Notes under the pieces: model-generated
What the model was told of the DNA's origin: nothing
Databases searched by the model: none
The model's input: the letters and a program-made list of their open reading frames with translations, nothing else
Translations under genes and position numbers: made by a program
In this document: positions 1-5,015 of the stretch, piece by piece
Numbering within the stretch: position 1 is the stretch's first letter
Layout of the letters: each line of letters begins with the position of its first letter
Assembly: GCA_025454125.1 (NCBI GenBank)
Contig: JALOPA010000161.1
Coordinates: forward strand, 1-5,822
Origin: Thermodesulfobacteriota bacterium
GTDB taxonomy: Bacteria > Desulfobacterota > DSM-4660 > Desulfatiglandales > HGW-15
DNA length: 5,822 bases
Direction: 5' to 3'

Positions 1-90
1 CCATCTGTTGCCTTGGATTCGAAAAGGGATCGTCGCCCTGCCCGCCAGGCGCTGATCGGTTTCATGGAGGTGCTGCTCTGGGTGTGCTGA
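1..90 (+). CDS. Possible C-terminal end of an unidentified protein (partial, cut by left edge)
   Basis: Frame 1 is open from the window edge to a TGA at 88-90. It gives 29 residues ending in GFMEVLLWVC. The codons look ordinary for a GC-rich genome, and the position and direction would make it a gene convergent with the efflux operon. I do not recognise the family. An open stretch of 29 codons is expected by chance fairly often, so this call rests mainly on position and plausible composition. The competing possibility is a minus-strand gene starting with the ATG at 63-65 and leaving the window, but that ATG has no convincing ribosome binding site. Confidence 0.3.
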   Translation, partial: PSVALDSKRDRRPARQALIGFMEVLLWVC

Positions 91-138
91 AGCGGCCCTC
101 ATCGCCTGAATCTATTGGCGGGCTCGTGAGAAGTCGTT

Positions 139-158
139 ACCCCGTTAAAAAAGGGGGT
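139..158. repeat. ACCCC/GGGGT hairpin with A6 loop, dispersed-repeat-like
   Basis: ACCCC (139-143) can pair with GGGGT (154-158) across a 10-base loop that contains A6. A T6 run follows at 164-169, and it could alternatively pair with the A6 run. On the minus strand the core reads CCCCCTTTTTTAACGGGG, which resembles a CCCCCTTTTTTAAAGGGG-type intergenic repeat I recall from many bacterial genomes (recall, not a search). On the plus strand the hairpin followed by T6 could also act as a weak terminator for a gene ending at 90, but the 5-base gap before the T run makes that uncertain. Confidence 0.4.
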
Positions 159-191
159 CTAGGTTTTTTGGGTGGCCCAAGAGAAAACTGG

Positions 192-211
192 ATTCCGGCC
201 TTCGCCGGAAT
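192..211. repeat. Perfect 8-bp palindrome of the GGATTCC/GGAATGAC dispersed type
   Basis: ATTCCGGC (192-199) and GCCGGAAT (204-211) are exact reverse complements around a CTTC loop. The flanks CTGG on the left and GACGG on the right complete a sequence like the common intergenic element in which GTCATTCC and GGATTCC-type arms enclose a variable GC stem. Such elements are extragenic palindromes found in many copies per genome. No transposase lies near it. The stem is certain; assignment to a repeat family is from memory. Confidence 0.75.
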
Positions 212-290
212 GACGGACATGGGCGTTCTTCGACTTTCTGCTGACGCATCAATCCCTCCCCCTATTTTTCAATCCTTCCACTATTCCCTT

Positions 291-322
291 ATTCCAACAT
301 TCCAACATCCCAGCCCTCCATT
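291..322. repeat. Short tandem octamers of ATTCCAAC type
   Basis: Two exact ATTCCAAC units (291-298, 299-306) are followed by a diverged ATCCCAGC (307-314) and CCTCCATT (315-322). The sequence to the left (271-290) has further TTCCA and ATTCC words out of strict phase. On the minus strand this reads as GTTGGAAT units. It is a simple-sequence array and has no recognisable coding content. Confidence 0.55.
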
Positions 323-332
323 CCTCCCCGAT

Positions 333-366
333 GCAGGCCTTTGGCCGCAACCAAAATCTGGCCTGC
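333..366. repeat. 7-bp inverted repeat GCAGGCC/GGCCTGC
   Basis: GCAGGCC (333-339) is the exact reverse complement of GGCCTGC (360-366), with a 20-base spacer that itself contains GGCC. The sequence to its right (371-400) carries the repeated words TTGAGG and GCTTGAGG. Arms of 7 bp can occur by chance, so this is reported mainly because it sits within a cluster of similar structures. Confidence 0.35.
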
Positions 367-403
367 TGATTGAGGCTTGAGGATCGCTTCGCTTGAGGTT
401 TAC

Positions 404-416
404 CCGCCTTCGGCGG
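404..416. repeat. CCGCC-TTC-GGCGG mini-hairpin
   Basis: CCGCC (404-408) and GGCGG (412-416) form a tight 5-bp GC stem around TTC. No T run follows on either strand, so it is not an intrinsic terminator. It is probably part of a larger dispersed repeat spanning about 371-450, marked by GCTTGAGG on one side and GTTTGAGG on the other. Confidence 0.35.
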
Positions 417-456
417 CGCCAGAGGCGACCAGGGTTTGAGGCAAAACCGTTCTTGC

Positions 457-484
457 CTCCAACCTCTGACCTCCAACCTCCAAC
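457..484. repeat. Four tandem heptamers, CTCCAAC type
   Basis: Units at 457-463, 464-470, 471-477 and 478-484 read CTCCAAC, CTCTGAC, CTCCAAC and CTCCAAC, so three are identical and one differs at two positions. On the transcribed (minus) strand the unit is GTTGGAG, which makes a G-rich run just downstream of the operon's last stop codon. The last unit overlaps the left arm of the hairpin at 481-509. The regular 7-base spacing with no spacers excludes a CRISPR array. Confidence 0.7.
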
Positions 485-509
485 TTCTCCGCAAGTCGCA
501 GAGAAGTTG
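481..509 (-). terminator. 9-bp hairpin just downstream of the last permease gene
   Basis: CAACTTCTC (481-489) and GAGAAGTTG (501-509) pair perfectly around an 11-base loop. The structure begins 12 bases after the TAG stop (522-524) of the YbhR-like gene, where a transcript end would be expected. No U run follows it on the minus strand; the GTTGGAG heptamers come next. It is therefore not a standard intrinsic terminator. It could be a 3'-end stabilising stem or part of a Rho-dependent end. The stem is certain and its function is inferred. Confidence 0.4.
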
Positions 510-521
510 CGCTCTAAGATT

Positions 522-1676
522 CTAATCCAGCGTCTTGCTCACCCTGCGCACGGCGAGCACCATCACGGAAATGCTGATCGCGAGAAGGGCGAGCATCTGC
601 GGCCAGAGGATCGCGATGCCCGACCCCTTCAGAAAGATGTCGCGGATGATCACCAGGAAGTAGCGGAGGGGGTTGATGTAGGTGACAACCTGGATCACCG
701 TGGGCATGTTGGCGATGGGGAAGATGAAGCCCGACAGCAGGATGATGGGAAAGGTGAAGAAGAAAGTGGTCACCAGGGCCTGCTGCTGGTTGCGGCTGAT
801 GGTGGAAATGAAAAGACCGAGCGAGAGAAAGGAGAGAAGGTAAATGAGCAGGGAAACGAACAGGAGCGCCACGCTGCCTCTCATGGGCACGCCGAACCAG
901 AAAACGCCCACGCTGCTCACCAGAGCGACCTGGAGAATGCCGATCAGGGCAAAGGGGATGGTCTTTCCCAGGATGAACTCCACAGGCCGGACCGGCGTCA
1001 CCATGATCTGCTCCATGGTGCCCACTTCCTTTTCTCTCACCACGGCCATGGCCGTGAGGTTCAAGACCGAGACCATGATGACGAGGGCAATGATGCCGGG
1101 CACGTAAAAGTTCCTGGAGATCAGTTCCGTGTTGTACCAAACCCTGACTTCGGGTTGAACGATTCCCTGGGACCCGGCAGGGATGATTTTTCGAAGAGGA
1201 GGATTGTCGTCGAGCTTCTTCTTGAGCTTGGCCCTGTTGAACCGCTCGATGATTTGTAGCGAGTAGCTCTGCACGAGCGAAGCGGTGTTCGAATTGGTTC
1301 CTGCCACGATGACCTGAACCAGGGCCGTGCGGCCGCTTCCCACCCGTTCCGCCAGGTCAGGCCCGAGATGGAGCACGGCCTTGACCGTGCCCTTGTCGAT
1401 CAGCGTGGTCATCTCCTCGGGCCTCTGGATGGTCTCCACGAACTTGAAGTAGCCTGAGGATTCGAAGGCAAAGGCCAGTTCCCGGGATACAGGCGTACGG
1501 TCTTCGTCGTAGAGCGCGATGGGGATGTTCTTGAGGTCCAGGTTGGCGGCATACCCGAAGGCCACGAGCTGGAGCAGGGGAGGGACGAACACCAGAACCC
1601 TCAGCCTCGGATCTCTCAAAGCCTGAATGATCTCTTTGACCAGAAGCACCTTGACTCTGAGAAGCATCATTCGCAT
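522..1676 (-). CDS. ybhR: ABC-2 type efflux permease, YbhR-like
   Basis: This 384-residue inner-membrane permease subunit is close to the 368 residues I recall for E. coli YbhR. It has an N-terminal KE..RDPR segment, one membrane helix (about 25-44), a large periplasmic domain (about 45-190) with IALYDEDRTPVSREL and NSNTA, then five more hydrophobic helices at about 191-213, 235-260, 267-292, 298-320 and 353-376. Between helices 2 and 3 lies the cytoplasmic REKEVGTMEQ segment expected to contact an ATPase. FPIANMP and NPLRYF are family motifs near the end. It should pair with the YbhS-like protein to form the channel. The ATG at 1676 overlaps the preceding TGA by one base and has a good ribosome binding site 7 bases upstream. 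Alternative ATGs at 1670 and 1667 are less well placed. Substrate unknown. Confidence 0.93.
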   Translation of the reverse strand: MRMMLLRVKVLLVKEIIQALRDPRLRVLVFVPPLLQLVAFGYAANLDLKNIPIALYDEDRTPVSRELAFAFESSGYFKFVETIQRPEEMTTLIDKGTVKAVLHLGPDLAERVGSGRTALVQVIVAGTNSNTASLVQSYSLQIIERFNRAKLKKKLDDNPPLRKIIPAGSQGIVQPEVRVWYNTELISRNFYVPGIIALVIMVSVLNLTAMAVVREKEVGTMEQIMVTPVRPVEFILGKTIPFALIGILQVALVSSVGVFWFGVPMRGSVALLFVSLLIYLLSFLSLGLFISTISRNQQQALVTTFFFTFPIILLSGFIFPIANMPTVIQVVTYINPLRYFLVIIRDIFLKGSGIAILWPQMLALLAISISVMVLAVRRVSKTLD

Positions 1677-2809
1677 CAGAGAACCCTCTTGGTGAATTTC
1701 TTGCGGGCGAGGTTGAGGACCAGCAGAGAATAGATGACCAGCGCCAGGACCTGAGGCCACAGCACGGCGAGCCCCACACCTTGCAGAAACAGGCCCTTGA
1801 GAACCTCCACGAAATACCGGGCCGGCACGATGAAGGTAATGGCCTGGAGCACGACCGGCATGTTTTCAATGGGGTAGATGAACCCGGACAAAAGAAAAGA
1901 GGGGAGAAAAGCGGTGATCACCGAGAGCTGGCTGGCCTGGATCTGGTTCTTCGCAACCACGGACACGAAGAGCCCCCAGGAAAGGGTGCCGATGAGAAAA
2001 ATGAAGGAGGCGATGAAAAGGTTGATGTAACTGCCGCGAAAGGGGACATCGAAGATCAGCACCCCGGCGCCCACCACCAAGGCCAGATCCACGAGACCCA
2101 CGGCAAGGTAGGGGAGGAGCTTTCCGAGCAGAAGCTCCAGGCTCGTAATGGGGGTGGAGATGAGCTGCTCCAGGGTCCCGGTCTCTTTCTCCCTGGAGAC
2201 GCTCAAGGCGGTCATGATGGAGCAGATGGCCATCATGATCACGCCCGTGAGCCCGGGGATGATGAAGTTCTTGCTCTTGAGCTCCGGGTTGAACCACACG
2301 CGAATCCTGGCTTCAAGAGGCATGTCTACCATCTTGAGACCGGCCCGCCGGATGCGCTGCTCCTGCAATGCAATGTCAAAGCCCGCTGCCACGGCCTTGA
2401 GGTACCCGAGGGCGATCGTGGCGGTGTTGGAATCGCTTCCGTCAAAGACGACCTGCACGGGCGCCTGAAATCCCTGCTTCACTTTGGAAGCGAAGTCCAC
2501 GGGGAGGACCAGCGCCATGAGCGCCTCGCCTCTTGCGAGGCTCTCATCCACGTCCCCGTCCCTGTTGAGATAGCGCACGAGAGTGAAATAACGGGAATCG
2601 GTGAGCCTGTGGATGAACTCGCGGGACACGGGCGTTCCGTCCAAATCCAGAACCACGGTGGGGATGCGGTCCACGTCCAGGCTCAGGGCGTAGCCGAAGA
2701 GGAAGATCATGAGCAGGGGGTTGAAAATGGCGCCCATGAGGCTTCGGATGTCCCGGCTCATCTGGATGAACTCTTTCTTGGTCAAGGCCTTGATTCTTCG
2801 GATGCTCAT
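1676..2809 (-). CDS. ybhS: ABC-2 type efflux permease, YbhS-like
   Basis: This 377-residue inner-membrane permease has the same length I recall for E. coli YbhS. The layout is: N-terminal KKEF..MSRD segment, helix at about 22-43, periplasmic domain (44-182) with VVLDLDGTPVSREF and GSDSNTAT, then helices at about 183-205, 231-254, 262-286, 292-315 and 344-366. The cytoplasmic SREKETGTLEQL segment (204-215) is the likely ATPase contact. YPIENMP and VPARYF match the YbhS branch; PARYF rather than PLRYF separates it from its neighbour. Its ATG overlaps the stop of the second ATPase by four bases (ATGA) and has only a weak Shine-Dalgarno match, which suggests translation by coupling. It is a paralogue of the following permease, and the two should form a heterodimer that is the export path. 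Confidence 0.94.
   Translation of the reverse strand: MSIRRIKALTKKEFIQMSRDIRSLMGAIFNPLLMIFLFGYALSLDVDRIPTVVLDLDGTPVSREFIHRLTDSRYFTLVRYLNRDGDVDESLARGEALMALVLPVDFASKVKQGFQAPVQVVFDGSDSNTATIALGYLKAVAAGFDIALQEQRIRRAGLKMVDMPLEARIRVWFNPELKSKNFIIPGLTGVIMMAICSIMTALSVSREKETGTLEQLISTPITSLELLLGKLLPYLAVGLVDLALVVGAGVLIFDVPFRGSYINLFIASFIFLIGTLSWGLFVSVVAKNQIQASQLSVITAFLPSFLLSGFIYPIENMPVVLQAITFIVPARYFVEVLKGLFLQGVGLAVLWPQVLALVIYSLLVLNLARKKFTKRVL
1684..1690 (-). promoter_or_regulatory. Ribosome binding site of the YbhR-like gene, inside the ybhS end
   Basis: On the minus strand AAGAGGG lies 7 bases before the ATG at 1676, within the last codons of the YbhS-like gene (the Lys-Arg-Val-Leu end). Its spacing supports 1676 as the start. 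It argues against a start at 1760, which would add 28 residues reading through the coding end of the neighbour. Confidence 0.7.
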
Positions 2810-3747
2810 GAGGGTTGCCCTGTCTTGTGGCCCACGAGAGCGACGAACACGTCCTCCAGCGTGGGTTCGATGGGCCGGATGGAATCCACGAGAAGGCCGG
2901 AGGAATGGAGAAGCGGCGGGAGGGACGCCGGAGCGTCGAGGCCCTGCCTCACCCTCACGTGAAGCGCCCGGCCGAAGACCGCTGCGTCGAGCACGCCCTC
3001 CACAGCGGAAAGGGCCTCGACGGCTGCGAGGACCTGGTCGGTTGCGATCTCGTAAATGGTTCCTGCCAGGTGCTTGGATTTGAGCTCGGCAGGGGATCCC
3101 AGCGCGATCAGGTGGCCGCGGTCGATGAGCCCGATTCGATTGCAGTACTCCGCCTCCTCCATGTAGTGGGTCGTGACAAAGACCGTGACCCCTTCGTCCG
3201 CGAGCGTGTAAATGAGGTCCCAGAAGTTGCGCCGGGTCCCGGGATCCACACCCGAGGTGGGTTCATCGAGAAAAATGATGGGAGGCCGATGCAAGAGCGC
3301 GCACCCGAGGGCCAGGCGCTGCTTGAGGCCCGTGGGGAGTTCCCGGGTCAGGGATCGACGCCGGTCCTCGAGGCCGATCAGGGCCAGCACCTCCCGGATT
3401 CGGGTTTCACAGGCCGAGGAGTCCAGCCCGTAGATGCCGCCGAAAAAGCTCATGTTCTCTTCCACCCGGAGGTCGTCGTAAAGAGAGAACCGCTGGGACA
3501 TGTACCCGAGACGGGACTTGATCTGCTCAGCCTGGCTCACGATGTCCAGCCCGTGCACCCATCCCTGACCCGAAGAGGGCCTGAGAAGGCCGCAGAGCAT
3601 GCGGATGGTCGTGGATTTGCCGGCGCCGTTGGGGCCCAGAAAACCGAAGATCTCCCCTGAAGCGACTTCAAGGGAGATATGGTCCACGGCCACAAAGCTG
3701 CCGAAGCGTTTGACCACGTCTTTGAGAATCACGGCCGCATCGCTCAT
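2806..3747 (-). CDS. ybhF: ABC transporter ATPase, counterpart of the second half of YbhF
   Basis: This 313-residue cytoplasmic ATPase powers the permease pair. It shows Walker A GPNGAGKST (38-46), Q-loop Gln85 in GYMSQ, Walker B IIFLDE (157-162) with the catalytic Glu, D-loop GVDP (166-169) and H-loop His194 in TTHYMEEAEYC. The signature is LPTGLKQ (137-143), not LSGGQ: Ser is replaced by Pro and the first Gly by Thr. The same ELPxGxKQRLAL form is what I recall for the C-terminal half of E. coli YbhF, as is TTHFMDEAEYCDRIGL. A roughly 90-residue C-terminal extension ends in EPTLEDVF. The ATG at 3747 overlaps the previous stop by four bases, with GGAGGG 12 bases upstream (3760-3765). In E. 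coli this domain is fused to the other ATPase half; here it is a separate gene. Confidence 0.93.
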   Translation of the reverse strand: MSDAAVILKDVVKRFGSFVAVDHISLEVASGEIFGFLGPNGAGKSTTIRMLCGLLRPSSGQGWVHGLDIVSQAEQIKSRLGYMSQRFSLYDDLRVEENMSFFGGIYGLDSSACETRIREVLALIGLEDRRRSLTRELPTGLKQRLALGCALLHRPPIIFLDEPTSGVDPGTRRNFWDLIYTLADEGVTVFVTTHYMEEAEYCNRIGLIDRGHLIALGSPAELKSKHLAGTIYEIATDQVLAAVEALSAVEGVLDAAVFGRALHVRVRQGLDAPASLPPLLHSSGLLVDSIRPIEPTLEDVFVALVGHKTGQPS

Positions 3748-4667
3748 GGCGCTCGATCGCCCTCCACAAGGGATAGATAGACGTCTTCCAGGCTCGGCTG
3801 GATGGGCTCGGTGCGAAAGGCGCTGAGGCCGGACGCGGTGAGTTCCTGCTCTACGAGCGGAAGGTCTTCCGCCTCCCTGACGGAAAAGTGGATTCCCGCG
3901 CCGAAGAGGCTCGCCTGCACCACTTTCGGAGAGGCCTTGAGAACCCTCATGGCCTTTCTCCGTTCAGGGGTCTTCAGGTCAAAGAGGTGGCCTTTGACCA
4001 GGCTTCTCAAACGGAGAGGCTCCATGACCAACCTTGCCTTTCCCCGGTCAAACAGCGCCACCCGGTGGCAGCGGTCCGCCTCATCCAGGTAGGTGGAGGC
4101 CACCAGAATCGTCACATTCTCGCGATGGAGTTCGTAGAGGATCTTCCAGAAATCACGGCGGGACACGGGATCCACGCCGTTGGTCGGTTCATCCAGGAAA
4201 AGGACCTTGGGCGTGTGGATCAGCGCGCAGCTCAGGCCCACCTTCTGTTTCATCCCTCCGGAGAGGTCCCTGAAGAGGCGGCCGGTGAAAGGGGCAAGAC
4301 CGGAGAAATCAAGGAGCCTCTTCATCCTCCGCTCGTAGCGCTCCCTGGGGACCTGGTAAAGGTCGGCGTAGAGCTCGATGTTCTCCTTCACCGTCAGGTC
4401 CTCATAAAGCTTGGCCGGTTGAGCCATGTAACCGATCTGGTCTTTGACGGCTTCCGGATCCTTGCCCACGTCTTTCCCAAGGACCCCGGCCCTGCCGCTC
4501 GTGGGCCGCATCAATCCGCAGAGGATGCGCAGACAGGTGGTCTTGCCCGCGCCGTCCGGTCCCATGAGGCCGAAGATCTCTCCTTGCTCCACGGAGAAGT
4601 TCAGACCGTCGAGGGCCTTTACATTGCCGAAGGACCTGCACAGGTTTTCAGCTTCAACAAGAGCCAT
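3744..4667 (-). CDS. ybhF: ABC transporter ATPase, counterpart of the first half of YbhF
   Basis: This 307-residue cytoplasmic ATPase has Walker A GPDGAGKTT (36-44), Q-loop Gln83 in GYMAQ, a canonical signature LSGGMKQ (135-141), Walker B VLFLDE (155-160) and D-loop GVDP (164-167). The H-loop position reads ASTYLDEA, so the usual His is Thr192. The GPDGAGKTT form, PFTGRL before the signature and STxYLDEA match what I recall of the N-terminal half of E. coli YbhF, which also lacks this His. The C-terminal extension ends in QPSLEDVYLSLVEG, parallel to EPTLEDVF in its partner. I chose the ATG at 4667 because homologues begin a few residues before the first conserved strand. An in-frame GTG at 4697 would add MLTCPTGYGI, with a purine-rich AGAAGAAG placed almost against it. 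No strong ribosome binding site precedes 4667. A nested palindrome (4705-4783) lies just upstream. Confidence 0.93.
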   Translation of the reverse strand: MALVEAENLCRSFGNVKALDGLNFSVEQGEIFGLMGPDGAGKTTCLRILCGLMRPTSGRAGVLGKDVGKDPEAVKDQIGYMAQPAKLYEDLTVKENIELYADLYQVPRERYERRMKRLLDFSGLAPFTGRLFRDLSGGMKQKVGLSCALIHTPKVLFLDEPTNGVDPVSRRDFWKILYELHRENVTILVASTYLDEADRCHRVALFDRGKARLVMEPLRLRSLVKGHLFDLKTPERRKAMRVLKASPKVVQASLFGAGIHFSVREAEDLPLVEQELTASGLSAFRTEPIQPSLEDVYLSLVEGDRAP

Positions 4668-4704
4668 GATCCCATACCCAGTCGGACAAGTGAGCACCTT
4701 CTTC

Positions 4705-4783
4705 TGTCATTTCGACCGAAGGGAGAAATCTTTTCCAAGCCGGATCAAAGATTTCTCAGTCGCTCCGCTTCTTCGAAATGACA
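4705..4783. repeat. 79-base nested palindrome, TGTCATTTCGA ends
   Basis: The outer arms TGTCATTTCGA (4705-4715) and TCGAAATGACA (4773-4783) are exact 11-base inverted repeats. The inner arms GAGAAATCTTT (4723-4733) and AAAGATTTCTC (4747-4757) are a second exact 11-base pair. The segments between outer and inner arms differ in length (7 versus 15 bases), so the folded form has an asymmetric internal loop. It resembles a dispersed element with TGTCATTTCGA.CGAAG.GAGAAATC that I recall from diverse bacterial genomes. It encodes nothing and could be a MITE-like or REP-like element. Its edge lies 37 bases before the ATPase ATG. Confidence 0.85.
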
Positions 4784-4832
4784 CGCGGACTAACGCAAAC
4801 AAGCACCAACTCCAATACTCCATGTAGAACCA

Positions 4833-4979
4833 GGCACAAAGTGGCAAAGGCACACAGGCACAAAGCAGAAGAGAGGGACAAAGTGAGGAAGGGACAAAGA
4901 TGCAAAGGGTAAAGACAAAAAAGAATTCTACTGCTTTGTACCACTGGGACTGTGTGCCTATGTCCCTTGTTTTGTCCCT
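4833..4979. repeat. GGCACAAAG/GGGACAAAG word array with an inverted half
   Basis: On the plus strand GGCACAAAG occurs at 4833-4841 and 4857-4865, a shortened GGCAAAG at 4843-4849, and GGGACAAAG at 4875-4883 and 4891-4899. From 4950 the same vocabulary appears on the opposite strand. CTGTGTGCCT (4950-4959) is the exact reverse complement of 4848-4857, and TTTGTCCCT (4971-4979) that of 4890-4898. The two halves are separated by about 50 bases that include an EcoRI-type GAATTC (4923-4928). Spacing between words is irregular, so this is neither a CRISPR nor a strict satellite. Plus-strand bases 4832-4920 are strongly purine-rich. Confidence 0.6.
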
Positions 4980-4990
4980 TTGCCCCTTTG

Positions 4991-5012
4991 GCTGTCGGCT
5001 TCAGCCGGCAGC
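4991..5012 (-). terminator. GC-rich hairpin right after the fusion-protein stop codon
   Basis: GCTGTCGGCT (4991-5000) and AGCCGGCAGC (5003-5012) pair over ten positions with one mismatch, around a two-base turn. It starts three bases past the TAA (5016-5018). On the minus strand it is followed by CAAAGGGGC and not by a U run, so it is not a standard intrinsic terminator. It could stabilise the 3' end of the upstream message or reduce read-through into the ATPase genes. The structure is plain; the role is inferred. Confidence 0.45.
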
Positions 5013-5015
5013 GCG

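Larger units (their letters stand above)
91..521. other. Non-coding flank downstream of the operon, packed with small repeats
   Basis: About 430 bases separate the possible gene end at 90 from the stop codon of the last permease. Open frames here are short and their translations look like no protein family; they run across simple repeats. The stretch contains at least six separate small repeats or hairpins, each listed on its own: 139-158, 192-211, 291-322, 333-366, 404-416 and 457-509. I see no tRNA, rRNA, transposase remnant or convincing promoter. The plus strand is pyrimidine-rich at about 250-330 and again at 451-490. Confidence 0.7.
4668..5015. other. Repeat-filled gap between fusion protein and first ATPase
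   Basis: These 348 bases separate the fusion-protein stop from the ATPase start, while all later junctions in the operon overlap. No credible gene lies here on either strand. The gap holds a 79-base nested palindrome (4705-4783), a GGCACAAAG/GGGACAAAG word array with an inverted counterpart (4833-4979) and a GC-rich hairpin at the upstream stop codon (4991-5012). I see no clear sigma70-type promoter reading leftward, so whether the ATPases share a transcript with the fusion protein cannot be settled from sequence. Confidence 0.75.

Noticed and set aside
84..380. Open frame of 98 codons in the left flank
   Set aside because: It runs across three simple repeats and palindromes. The translation is low-complexity Pro/Ser with no family likeness.
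457..484. CRISPR array
   Set aside because: Units are seven bases with no spacers, and there are only four. The word array at 4833-4979 also lacks repeat and spacer lengths of CRISPR type.
393..1259. Long open frame on the plus strand (288 codons)
   Set aside because: It is antisense to the YbhR-like permease. The translation is rich in His, Asp, Gly and Gln with no domain, typical of the reverse frame of a GC-rich gene.
522..1760. Longer YbhR-like protein starting at 1760
   Set aside because: The extra 28 residues read through the end of ybhS in another frame and are Gly/Pro-rich. The start at 1676 has a well-spaced ribosome binding site and a one-base overlap with the upstream stop.
1781..2962. 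Open frame of 393 codons on the plus strand
   Set aside because: It covers the opposite strand of the YbhS-like gene and the end of an ATPase. Its composition is His/Gly/Glu/Asp-rich with no recognisable motif. The minus-strand genes have clear family motifs throughout.
2815..3660. Plus-strand open frame opposite the second ATPase
   Set aside because: It is a reverse-frame shadow of a strongly conserved ATPase, with no family features of its own. The same holds for 3888-4781 opposite the first ATPase.
4756..4944. Small leucine-rich protein on the minus strand in the operon gap
   Set aside because: The frame crosses the word array and the end of the palindrome. Its Leu/Cys/Ser pattern comes from the CTTTGTCCC-type repeats, and it has no good ribosome binding site.
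4919..4966. Intrinsic terminator on the minus strand using GGGAC/GTCCC and a T6 run
   Set aside because: The stem is only 5 bp with an 11-base loop, and the T run lies more than 20 bases beyond it, too far for intrinsic termination.
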